DNA from: DAIOEK01 sp963828285
Lineage (GTDB): Bacteria > Chloroflexota > Anaerolineae > Anaerolineales > Anaerolineaceae
Assembly (NCBI GenBank): GCA_963828285.1
Contig: CAWHEB010000004.1
Location: 207,243-271,242, forward strand
DNA: 64,000 nt
Direction: 5' to 3'
The translations under genes and the position numbers were made by a program. A model generated the notes under the pieces. That model saw only the letters and a program-made list of their open reading frames with translations, was not told the DNA's origin and made no database searches. Below, piece after piece: positions 20,656 through 29,069 of this stretch; positions within the stretch are counted from its first letter, which is position 1; each line of letters starts with the position of its first letter.

Positions 20656-22002
20656 ATGAACTCATTCACCATTAAAACCGCACCCGAGACCGGAGCTTCC
20701 GGAACACCCACTAATCTCCCCTTTGTTCCACCCGCTATCACACGGATTGAAGACACAGGATTATCTCCCCTGTGGGTACAAGACCTTATTTTAAAGGTCT
20801 TCTATTTTCAGGGATATATGACCGGTTTCAAGCTGTCTGAAGAGATCGCCCTGCCGTATGTAGGTGTTGTCGATCTGCTATTGGAAGTATTAAAAAGGGA
20901 AAAACTGGTTGAGGTCAAATCTTCTCAGGTGGGTTTGGGTGAAGGTGCCTATCAATGGGCGATAACTGGCGCAGGCATCGCCAGAGCTCGTGAAGCTCTG
21001 GAACGCAGCCAGTACGCCGGTCCAGCCCCAGTTCCTTTGACTGTTTATAACGAATCGCAAAAGAAACAAAGCCGCGGCCGTACCATGGTGACCGATAAGA
21101 TGATGCGCCAGATCCTTTCCACATTGGTTCTTGGTGAAAAAACTTTCTCCCGTATTGGACCTGCTGTTAATTCCGGAACTTCATTATTCCTGTATGGTCC
21201 TCCAGGGAATGGAAAAACCAGTATCGCCCGTGCTATCGGTAATCAGATCCTTTCGCAAACCTTGTATATCCCATTTTCACTATATATTGATGGCCAGGTA
21301 GTCAAGCTTTACGATAACGTAAACCATCAGATGGCACCCGATGAAGATGCGAATATCCAGGCTACCGGATCATTGCGCGGACAGCGCCGCGATCCCCGCT
21401 GGATGAAGATCCGCCGTCCATTCATCGTTGTCGGTGGTGAGCTCAGTATGGCTGGGTTGGACCTGGTATATGATGATGTCCACAAGTTTTACGAGGCACC
21501 ATTCCACCTGAAAGCCAATGGCGGTATCTTTCTGATTGACGACTTTGGACGCCAGCAAATCCGTCCGCGCGATCTGTTGAACCGCTGGATTGTTCCTCTT
21601 GAAAACCGTATCGATTATCTGACCCTACATACAGGACGCAAGATAGAGATCCCATTCGATGTCTTGGTGGTCTTCTCCACGAACCTTCCACCGAAAGACT
21701 TGGTTGATGAAGCTTTCCTTCGCCGTTTACGCCATAAGATCGAAATTGGCGATCCATCATACGAAGAATACCGTGAGATATTCAAACGTGTTGCAGCGGA
21801 TAAGGGTGTTGCCTACAGCGATCAAGGTCTTGCCCACCTGTTGCAGGAATGGTACATCAAGAAGGACCGCAAAGTACGGGCGTCTCATCCGCGAGACCTA
21901 TGCGATCAGATCATCGACATCGCCAGGTATATGAGGTTGGAACCCAGTATGACAAATGAATTATTGGATCGGGCTGCAGGCTCATATTTCGTAGAGTTGT
22001 AA
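20656..22002 (+). CDS. AAA-type ATPase with N-terminal winged-helix-like domain
   Basis: The 448-residue product has an N-terminal region (about 35-115) resembling a winged helix and an AAA domain from about residue 150. Walker A is GPPGNGKTS (about residue 187) and Walker B is GGIFLIDDFG (about residue 287). A sensor-1-like VVFSTN and a conserved FLRRLRHKIEI follow. It is an ATP-driven remodeller of unknown substrate. The ATG at 20656 is chosen for its GGAGG site at 20643-20647; an upstream in-frame ATG would precede that site. The next gene, a glycerophosphodiesterase, starts two bases after its stop codon, so they probably share a transcript. Confidence 0.85.
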   Translation: MNSFTIKTAPETGASGTPTNLPFVPPAITRIEDTGLSPLWVQDLILKVFYFQGYMTGFKLSEEIALPYVGVVDLLLEVLKREKLVEVKSSQVGLGEGAYQWAITGAGIARAREALERSQYAGPAPVPLTVYNESQKKQSRGRTMVTDKMMRQILSTLVLGEKTFSRIGPAVNSGTSLFLYGPPGNGKTSIARAIGNQILSQTLYIPFSLYIDGQVVKLYDNVNHQMAPDEDANIQATGSLRGQRRDPRWMKIRRPFIVVGGELSMAGLDLVYDDVHKFYEAPFHLKANGGIFLIDDFGRQQIRPRDLLNRWIVPLENRIDYLTLHTGRKIEIPFDVLVVFSTNLPPKDLVDEAFLRRLRHKIEIGDPSYEEYREIFKRVAADKGVAYSDQGLAHLLQEWYIKKDRKVRASHPRDLCDQIIDIARYMRLEPSMTNELLDRAAGSYFVEL

Positions 22003-22003
22003 A

Positions 22004-22759
22004 ATGACAATCGATCACTTCCCTACCCCGATGATTATTGCACATCGGGGAGCAAGCGCGTATTCTCCCGAGAATACGCTTCCTGCTTTTATTCTGGCAG
22101 GAGAACAAGGAGCACATGGGATCGAATTGGATGTCAAATTAACCGGGGATGGTGAAGTAGTAGTCTTGCACGATCAAAGTGTGGACCGCACCACAAACGG
22201 CCAAGGTGATCTTCGATCCTTCACAATCAATCAACTCAAGAAGTTGGACGCTGGTTCCAAGTTTTCCGAAGAATTCAGTAATACTCGAATCCCGACATTG
22301 CGGGAAGTATTAGAAACCGTAAGCAAAACATTATTCATTAACATAGAACTGACTAATTATGCGTCCCCGCAGGATGATCTGGTTGCCAGGGTGATCAGTT
22401 TGGTTAGACAATTCGGTCAACTGGATCGGATCCTCTTCTCTTCTTTCAATCCTTTTGCACTGTACAAAGCCAAATCACTCTGCCCTGAAATACCTAACGG
22501 ACTGTTGATTATGCCGACAGGTTCATTTTGGTTTGCAAATAATATATTCGCTCCTCTATTACATTGCAAGGCTCTCCACCCGTTCCATGCAGATACTCGT
22601 AAATCGATGATTGATTCCGCCCATAAAAAAGGTCGTAGGGTACATGTCTGGACAGTCAATAGCGATATTGAAATGCAGAGGCTCTGTCAGGATGCCGCGG
22701 ATGCTATTTTTACTGATGATCCGATTCTAGCCCGTAGCAATTTCTGCCCGAACAAGTGA
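22004..22759 (+). CDS. Glycerophosphodiester phosphodiesterase
   Basis: The 251-residue product is a cytoplasmic GDPD enzyme (no signal peptide) that hydrolyses glycerophosphodiesters from phospholipid turnover to glycerol-3-phosphate and an alcohol. The signature HRGASAYSPENT at about residues 13-24 carries the first catalytic His. ELDVKLTGDGEVVVLHD at about residues 42-58 holds the metal-binding Glu and Asp and the second His, and VHVWTVN near residue 208 is the usual C-terminal motif. Length is typical. It lies immediately behind the AAA ATPase gene. Confidence 0.94.
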   Translation: MTIDHFPTPMIIAHRGASAYSPENTLPAFILAGEQGAHGIELDVKLTGDGEVVVLHDQSVDRTTNGQGDLRSFTINQLKKLDAGSKFSEEFSNTRIPTLREVLETVSKTLFINIELTNYASPQDDLVARVISLVRQFGQLDRILFSSFNPFALYKAKSLCPEIPNGLLIMPTGSFWFANNIFAPLLHCKALHPFHADTRKSMIDSAHKKGRRVHVWTVNSDIEMQRLCQDAADAIFTDDPILARSNFCPNK

Positions 22760-22884
22760 CTCTGGAATCGATAATTGTATTTGGCGAACCATGTTCTGGT
22801 AAAATGAAGTATTCCTCCATGCCAAAAGTATTGACATGCAGGAAGAATAATCAAATTCTGCATCACTGAATATATGGGTAAACC

Positions 22885-25698
22885 GTGAAAAAACGCCGCA
22901 CTGGTCTTCCCCAAATCGTTTTTCGCCTTTTCATTAACCTTTTGCTGATCCTTTCATTGTTATCCAGCGAAAGGATTGTTTCTGCATCGAACCCAACCCA
23001 GACCAGTATTGCTGACACCAAAGCAACCGAGCTGTTGTTAAAACTTTCAACCGCCGAAAAAGTTGGGCAGTTGTTTACGGTTACATTTCAGGGACAGGAT
23101 ATCTCGAGTGAATCTCAAATCTATGATCTCATCGCTCGCCACCATATTGGCGGAGTGATGTTGTTGGCAAAAAACAATAATTTTATTGGTCCCGAAAATA
23201 TCATTGATACAACATATCAACTGACCAAGAACCTTCAGTCTGTTGAATGGAATAGTTCACTACAAGCACCTCTACCTGATCCAAATGTTGAACCAACCGA
23301 ATACATTCCCCTGTTCATCGGCACCAGCCAACAAGGTGGCAGTTATCCTGGAAACCAGATATTTTCCGGATTGTCAGCTGTTCCAAATCAGATGGCGATC
23401 GGAGCTGGATGGCAGATCAGTACAGCTCAAAAAACCGGCGAAGTGCTTGGCAACGAATTAAGCCGATTGGGATTCAACCTCATACTGGGACCATCTTTGG
23501 ACGTTCTTGAAGTGGGAAATCGGGAAGGCGATGACCTTGGGGTAAACTCCTTTGGTGGTGATCCTTATTGGGTTGGCGAGTTGGGGAAAGCATATATCAA
23601 TGGATTGCACACCGGCAGCAATAACCAGATGTTGGTGATAGCAAAACACTTTCCCGGTCGGGGAGCAGCAGATCGTCCCCTCGATCTGGAAGTGGCAACC
23701 GTTCGAAAATCCCTTGAACAATTAAAACAGATTGAACTTGCCCCCTTCTTTTCTGTTACTTCAAATGAAGATCCTGCCTCAAATGCGGATATTTTATTGG
23801 TCTCACACATCCGGTATCAGGGATTTCAGGGTAATATCCGGGCGACGACCAAACCGGTAAGTCTTGATCCATCTGCCTTGACCGATATTCTCGCTCTTCC
23901 TCAGTTTGCAGCCTGGAAATCTGCTGATGGTGTGCTGATGAGCGATGACCTGGGTAGTAGAGCCGTTCGCCGATTTATTGACCCCACATTCCAAACTTTT
24001 GATACCCGGCAGACCGCCCGGTCGGCGTTTTTGGCAGGTAATGATATCCTCTATATGGATGATTTCGCCGGACCTGGTGACATCGATTCATATACTTCGA
24101 TCAAGAACACCCTTGAGTTTTTTATTCAACGATACAACCAGGATACTGCCTTTGCACAAAGGGTTGACCAGGCAGTGCAGCAAATCCTGACTCTAAAATT
24201 CAAGATCTATCCTCAATTCACCTTCAATTCTATTTTCCCCTCAGAAGATGGATTGAATCAGATTGGCAAGGAATTAAATCTTGATCCTGAAGCTGCCCAA
24301 TTGGCTACAACCCTTATCGATCCATCAGCAGATGAACTCACTTCAGTCCTTCCTGATCCTCCTGAGAGAAGAGACCGGATCGTTTTTCTGGTTGACAGTC
24401 TGCGAGTCAGACAATGTTCAACATGTACGGATCAAGAGATTCTGCCGCAGGACTCCCTTGAAAAAGCGGTACTGAAAGCGTATGGACCTGATGGTTCCAA
24501 CCAGATCACTAATGATCGAATGATCTCATATTCCTTTCAAGATGTTCAAGCCTGGTTGGATAAAAATACCCCTCCCAAAACTCTAGAACTGGACCTCAGA
24601 CAATCCACCTGGGTTGTCGTCGCTATAAATTCACCAGATACACAGCGGATTGAGTCCGGTGCATTTTTACGCCTTCTAGCTGAAAAACCTGAAGTATTGC
24701 GGAACAAGAAAGTTGTAGTTTTTGCATTGAATGCTCCTTACTATTTGGATGCAACAGATATATCCAAGATCACTGCATACTATGGAATCTATGGGAATAC
24801 CATCGCTAGTGTGGACGAGGCTGCTCGGATCCTGTTTCAAGATATCCCGGCGAGAGGTGCATCACCCGTTAGCATCCCCGGTGTAGGATATGATCTGATC
24901 ACGGCAACATCTCCGGATCCTGGGCAATTGATTCCATTAATGCTGGATATTCCCGATCAACGAGCTGACACAGGACAAGGACCGGCATTATCACAGGCGA
25001 CGCCCACCGTGGGTCCTATTTTTAATATCGGTGATACCCTGCCAATGCGGACTGGAGTGATTTTGGACCATAATGGTCATCAAGTACCAGATGAAACAGT
25101 GGTCCGTTTTATCATAAACACTGGCGGCGAAACGGTTACCACCCAACAGATCGAATCAACCACAAGGGATGGTGTCGCTCGTGCGAGTTACCGAATTAGT
25201 GATCGAGGTATGCTGCAGATCCATGTGATCAGTGAGCCTGCCCTCACCTCTGAAATTCTTCAGCTGGATGTCCGGTCAGATATCGGAGCTGCTATCACAG
25301 CTGTTGCCCCTACTCCAGTGCCCACAGAGACACCTGTTGCGACGATTACGACAACTGTACAACCAACAGAAGTGAATGCGACTATCCAAAATGAAACTAA
25401 ACCAGGAGGATGGGTCTGGTTTTTTAGCATGGCATTGTTGGCACTGGTTTGCTGGCTGGTTTTCCAGGTGGGTAAAACAATGCTCAACATCCGCTGGGGT
25501 ATCCGCTGGGGATTATGTGCCTTGATTGGTGGAATAGCAGGATATCTTTGGGTATCCACAGGACTGCCCGGTGGTTCTACCTGGTACCAATTGACCGGAA
25601 ATACCGGATTGATCGGAGCCGTGCTCGTTGCTGGCGCTTTGGGTTGGTCCGCAGGGATCTTGTGGTACGGTCTCGGAAGTAAAAGCATGAATAGATGA
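22885..25698 (+). CDS. Membrane-anchored glycoside hydrolase family 3 protein
   Basis: The 937-residue product begins with GTG and a signal peptide (FRLFINLLLILSLLSS). The GH3 N-terminal barrel spans about residues 40-430. Landmarks are KHFPGRG (about residue 254) and SDDLG (about residue 353), the latter carrying the expected nucleophile Asp. The family resembles beta-N-acetylhexosaminidases (NagZ-like), but the His of the usual Asp-Ser-His acid/base loop after KHFPG is not evident. After a GH3 C-terminal-like region come a beta-rich domain (about 700-790), a Thr/Pro-rich linker and three C-terminal membrane spans from about residue 845. It would therefore act outside the cell while tethered to the membrane. 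A TTGACA at 22831 may be the -35 box. Substrate unknown. Confidence 0.85.
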   Translation: MKKRRTGLPQIVFRLFINLLLILSLLSSERIVSASNPTQTSIADTKATELLLKLSTAEKVGQLFTVTFQGQDISSESQIYDLIARHHIGGVMLLAKNNNFIGPENIIDTTYQLTKNLQSVEWNSSLQAPLPDPNVEPTEYIPLFIGTSQQGGSYPGNQIFSGLSAVPNQMAIGAGWQISTAQKTGEVLGNELSRLGFNLILGPSLDVLEVGNREGDDLGVNSFGGDPYWVGELGKAYINGLHTGSNNQMLVIAKHFPGRGAADRPLDLEVATVRKSLEQLKQIELAPFFSVTSNEDPASNADILLVSHIRYQGFQGNIRATTKPVSLDPSALTDILALPQFAAWKSADGVLMSDDLGSRAVRRFIDPTFQTFDTRQTARSAFLAGNDILYMDDFAGPGDIDSYTSIKNTLEFFIQRYNQDTAFAQRVDQAVQQILTLKFKIYPQFTFNSIFPSEDGLNQIGKELNLDPEAAQLATTLIDPSADELTSVLPDPPERRDRIVFLVDSLRVRQCSTCTDQEILPQDSLEKAVLKAYGPDGSNQITNDRMISYSFQDVQAWLDKNTPPKTLELDLRQSTWVVVAINSPDTQRIESGAFLRLLAEKPEVLRNKKVVVFALNAPYYLDATDISKITAYYGIYGNTIASVDEAARILFQDIPARGASPVSIPGVGYDLITATSPDPGQLIPLMLDIPDQRADTGQGPALSQATPTVGPIFNIGDTLPMRTGVILDHNGHQVPDETVVRFIINTGGETVTTQQIESTTRDGVARASYRISDRGMLQIHVISEPALTSEILQLDVRSDIGAAITAVAPTPVPTETPVATITTTVQPTEVNATIQNETKPGGWVWFFSMALLALVCWLVFQVGKTMLNIRWGIRWGLCALIGGIAGYLWVSTGLPGGSTWYQLTGNTGLIGAVLVAGALGWSAGILWYGLGSKSMNR

Positions 25699-25703
25699 CT
25701 TAT

Positions 25704-25741
25704 AAAAAACAAACCTCTCAAATTTGAGAGGTTTGTTTTTT
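25704..25741. terminator. Bidirectional terminator (perfect 38-bp palindrome)
   Basis: The two 19-base halves, built on AACCTCTCAAA and TTTGAGAGGTT, are exact inverted copies ending in A6 and T6 runs. It lies between the converging GH3 and TPR-like genes. Confidence 0.9.
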
Positions 25742-25755
25742 ATGAATTGTTTAGC

Positions 25756-26874
25756 TCAACCAGCGACAGTTGGTTCGGCAGTGGGTTCCTCAGTTGGAGC
25801 CTCAGTTGGAACTACATCGGTTGGTACCACCTCATCGGTTGGCACAATATCCGTTGGAGGAATCTCAGTCGGCTGTGACGCCAAACATTTATTGTGCGCT
25901 CTTGTATAGTTCTCCTGGAACTGTTTGTCCGCGCCAAGAGCGAATGACTGGATATAGTATTCTTCTGCTGAACACCACTTTTCCTTAAGTAGCAATTCAT
26001 CAGCATACCTCGCCATGGATTCACGATAGCGGTCTGCAACTGTCCTACTGGATCCATCCATCAGTCCTGGGAAGTATGGGTAAATTTCAGCCAGATACTT
26101 TATTGCGCTCTTCCAATCCACTTTCCAGTATTTCGCGGCATTGATGTACATGACCGCCCAGCTTTCTGTATCCCGAACCTCCCGATCCACTGGACCAAAA
26201 CGCTGCATCATGGCGAAGTCATAGATTCCGCCTTCCAGATTACCTACCTGTAATATTTTTTGAATACCCCTAAACCGCAGCGCCTTGTAATATAAGCCAT
26301 CCACTTCGAGTGTTTTAAAAGTAGGATTATTCTTCCGCAGAATATCCAGGGCATTCATCGTCCCGTTCCAGTCTTGTGCACCTAGAAGTTGCTTGGCTTG
26401 CGCGAGCAGAGCTTCCGCTCCGCTCATATCCAACGTGGGTGCTGCGGTTGGAGATGGAGCGACGGTCGGGGTGGCTGTGGCGCTCATGATAATGGTGACC
26501 TTCGCCATTGCTTCCATGGCACCTGGGTATGCGGGATTGAGTTGAATTACGTAAGCAAAACGTTGCTTGGCAAATTCATACCTGCCAGCCTGAAAATCGG
26601 CAATCCCTAGTTGAAAATGCAGGGCAGCCTCTACATTGCGATTGTTTTGATCTGCTGCTTTTCGAATGGAGATACCGGCAGAGTATCCGCCAAATCCTCC
26701 AACACCGACGATGAGAAGGACTGCGAGAATCCCGCCAACGATCCATAACCAGGTTCTACGGGGTTTGGGAAAGGTTATTGTCTCTCCAGGTGTGATTGAT
26801 ACGGTTTGGAGGGTGTCCTCCACCGAAATAGGTTTATTGGGTTGTGTTTCATCAATTTTATTCTGTTCTGACAT
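25756..26874 (-). CDS. Single-span membrane protein with TPR-like repeats
   Basis: The 372-residue product has a cytoplasmic N-terminus of about 43 residues and one membrane span (WLWIVGGILAVLLIVGVGGFGGY, about residues 43-65). An extracytoplasmic helical region then starts ALHFQLGIADFQAGRYEFAKQRF, a TPR motif at about residues 85-120. A Thr/Pro-rich break at about residues 132-150 is followed by a second helical module. The last 35 residues are Pro/Thr/Glu/Val-rich with recurring PTD and PTE. The protein is probably an envelope scaffold; no catalytic motif is seen. The gene is monocistronic and convergent with the GH3 gene. Confidence 0.75.
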   Translation of the reverse strand: MSEQNKIDETQPNKPISVEDTLQTVSITPGETITFPKPRRTWLWIVGGILAVLLIVGVGGFGGYSAGISIRKAADQNNRNVEAALHFQLGIADFQAGRYEFAKQRFAYVIQLNPAYPGAMEAMAKVTIIMSATATPTVAPSPTAAPTLDMSGAEALLAQAKQLLGAQDWNGTMNALDILRKNNPTFKTLEVDGLYYKALRFRGIQKILQVGNLEGGIYDFAMMQRFGPVDREVRDTESWAVMYINAAKYWKVDWKSAIKYLAEIYPYFPGLMDGSSRTVADRYRESMARYADELLLKEKWCSAEEYYIQSFALGADKQFQENYTRAHNKCLASQPTEIPPTDIVPTDEVVPTDVVPTEAPTEEPTAEPTVAG

Positions 26875-27166
26875 GCTGAATATTATACCTTACGATTTAA
26901 GATAGAAATTTGAGTCCCAATTTCTTGCAGTTTGAAATAGCAGGCACACTTCGCTATGGATTATATGACGTATTTAACAACAAAAGAGTTTCAAATACGA
27001 TGTGATCTTTTGAGGAAAGATGTAGCAATAGGTTACCCATATTAAATCGCTTTTGGTGACAAGCATTGTTTTCGTTTCCAGGGAAATTCATCAAAATTGG
27101 GTAACCTAAATTCATCATAATGGTGTTTAATATGTACGCACTGAATAATCATTTCAGGAGAGATTT
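26875..27166 (+). promoter_or_regulatory. Intergenic control region with a spaced 10-bp inverted repeat
   Basis: No gene is seen in this AT-rich 292-bp gap between the divergent TPR-like and UMF1 genes. It carries AGGTTACCCA at 27030-27039 and its exact inverse TGGGTAACCT at 27098-27107, 58 bases apart. The second arm ends about 60 bases before the UMF1 start codon. The arms could be paired operators bridged by a looping repressor or the closing stem of a structured leader. An AGGAGAG site precedes the ATG at 27167. Confidence 0.5.
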
Positions 27167-28492
27167 ATGAGCACACAAGCGATTGCCGATTCAGTAAGGA
27201 AGAAAGCTATTTGGGCATGGACAATGTACGACTGGGGAAACTCAGCCTTTGCCACAACTATCATGGCCGCCGTTTTACCGGTTTATTACACATCCGTTGC
27301 AGCCAGCGGATTGCCTGCCTATCAGGCAACAGCCTATTGGGCTTTTACCTCTTCCATTGGCGCGTTGATCGCTGCCATTGCTTCTCCCATATTGGGCGCA
27401 GTCGCGGATTTTAGGGGTAGTAAGAAACCGTTTCTGGCCATATTCATGGGGATTGGCGTTGCTGCCACTGCTTTGATGTACTTCATTCAAACCGGAGATT
27501 GGCTGCTGGCATCCATCCTCTTTGTATTCGGACAGGTGGGGTTCGCAGGGTCACTGGTGTATTATGATGCACTTCTCCCCCACGTTGCTAATCCTGACGA
27601 GATCGATATGGTCAGCAGCCGTGGCTACGCCATGGGATATATCGGCGGTGGAATTCTGCTGGCTGTCAACCTGGCAATGATCATGTTATCCCCTGAATCA
27701 ATGACCGGATTGATGACCCGGCTTAGTTTTGTGACGGTTGGTATTTGGTGGTTTGTATTTACTCTACCCTTACTCAAGTATGTTTCCGAACCTGCCCGTA
27801 GACTGATCAAAGGGGAGGAGAACTTTCAGCCATTCCAGGCAGCTTTCTCCCGGCTGGGAAATACTTTTAAAGAGATAAGAAAGTACCGCGATCTCTCCCT
27901 TTTCCTGCTTGCTTTCTGGGTGTACTCCAATGGAATTGGGACCATCATCGTCATGGCCACTGCATACGGTAATGAACTGGGCTTTAGTCGGACAACCCTG
28001 ATTGGCACTCTTTTATTGGTTCAATTTTTAGGTGCACCATTCGCAATATTATTTGGACGATTGGCTAAAAGGATTGGCGCAAAGAAAGCACTCTTTGCCA
28101 GTCTTGGGATTTACTGCGTGATTGCTATTCTCGGTTTCTTCCTCTATCACGAATGGCAATTTTGGGCATTAGGCGCATTGGTCGCCACGGTTCAAGGTGG
28201 AAGTCAGGCATTATCCCGATCATTGATGGGTAGGCTGATCCCAAAAAGCAAGAGCGCAGAATTCTATGGCTTCTTCAGCGTTTTTGAGAAATTCGCCACC
28301 ATACTTGGACCTCTCTTGTTTGGTGTTGTTGCCACCATAGCCAGGCAGAGCCGGCTAAGTATTGTTTCCTTGATCATTTTCTTCCTTATCGGAATATTCA
28401 TCTTGACCAGAGTCAATATCGACCGTGGTTCGTTGGTCGCCCAGGCTGAAGATGCTGAGATGGAAACAGGACAATTAATTCCAAGTAGCTAG
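27167..28492 (+). CDS. UMF1-family MFS transporter (Atg22-like)
   Basis: The 441-residue product has 12 predicted membrane spans. The family-specific N-terminal signature is MYDWGNSAFATTIMAAVLPVYY at about residues 19-40, here split as MYDWGNSAFATTIMAAV followed by LPVYY. A central hydrophilic loop lies at about residues 210-235, and a GGSQALSRSLMGRLIP motif is in the second half. UMF1/Atg22 proteins are thought to export small solutes such as amino acids, but bacterial members are poorly characterised, so the substrate is unknown. The gene appears monocistronic with its own AGGAGAG ribosome binding site and an upstream inverted repeat. A short GGG/CCC hairpin with a T-run near 28530-28555 may end transcription. 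Confidence 0.9.
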   Translation: MSTQAIADSVRKKAIWAWTMYDWGNSAFATTIMAAVLPVYYTSVAASGLPAYQATAYWAFTSSIGALIAAIASPILGAVADFRGSKKPFLAIFMGIGVAATALMYFIQTGDWLLASILFVFGQVGFAGSLVYYDALLPHVANPDEIDMVSSRGYAMGYIGGGILLAVNLAMIMLSPESMTGLMTRLSFVTVGIWWFVFTLPLLKYVSEPARRLIKGEENFQPFQAAFSRLGNTFKEIRKYRDLSLFLLAFWVYSNGIGTIIVMATAYGNELGFSRTTLIGTLLLVQFLGAPFAILFGRLAKRIGAKKALFASLGIYCVIAILGFFLYHEWQFWALGALVATVQGGSQALSRSLMGRLIPKSKSAEFYGFFSVFEKFATILGPLLFGVVATIARQSRLSIVSLIIFFLIGIFILTRVNIDRGSLVAQAEDAEMETGQLIPSS

Positions 28493-28582
28493 TTACTGTC
28501 CGAAACCACCATTACCCAGGGTCGGCGCAGCCAAAGGGTTCCCTTCTTTTTTCACTGGAACCCCGCCTTTAATCAAAACAAA

Positions 28583-28613
28583 AAAGGGCAAATTCTCATC
28601 GAATTTGCCCTTT
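28583..28613 (-). terminator. Rho-independent terminator of the methylmalonyl-CoA genes
   Basis: AAAGGGCAAATTC and GAATTTGCCCTTT form a 13-bp perfect stem with a five-base loop. On the minus strand it is followed by a T-rich tract, so it serves the epimerase/mutase pair. Confidence 0.85.
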
Positions 28614-28628
28614 CATTTCCTGTATATG

Positions 28629-29036
28629 CTATTTGGTCACTTCGTACAATTCCACTAAAACCCCGCCGGTTGCCTTGGGATGGACAAAAGCCATCTTACG
28701 CCCTTCACCAAGGATCGGTGTCTCGTTGATCAACCGGATACCTTTAGCTTTCAAGTCTGTTAGCATTTCATCTATGTTGTCGGTCTCAAAACAAAGATGA
28801 TGCATCCCCTGACCTTTTTCTGCCAGATATTTGAACATGGTTGAATCTTCCGACATGGGTTGAACCAGCTCAACATCACTCTCGCCAACCGGCAGAAAGG
28901 CTACTTTCGATTTCTGTCCGCTCACTTCTTCGACATGGTGGAGTTTGAATCCCAATCCATCTGTCCAGAAGGGCAGCGATTCATCAATACTGTTTACTGC
29001 GATCCCGATATGGTTAATTTTTGTCAGTTTAGCCAT
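28629..29036 (-). CDS. mce: Methylmalonyl-CoA epimerase
   Basis: The 135-residue product is a VOC-fold enzyme that interconverts (R)- and (S)-methylmalonyl-CoA. It starts INHIGIAVNSIDESLPFW, giving the first metal-binding His; GMHHLCFETDN supplies the second His and ELYE near the C-terminus the metal-binding Glu. Length matches the family. It lies 33 bp downstream of the mutase large-subunit gene on the same strand, so the pair is one operon for the propionyl-CoA/succinyl-CoA interconversion. Confidence 0.95.
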   Translation of the reverse strand: MAKLTKINHIGIAVNSIDESLPFWTDGLGFKLHHVEEVSGQKSKVAFLPVGESDVELVQPMSEDSTMFKYLAEKGQGMHHLCFETDNIDEMLTDLKAKGIRLINETPILGEGRKMAFVHPKATGGVLVELYEVTK

Positions 29037-29069
29037 TTTTCCTCTGATAATCCCTAATTTATCCCGAGT

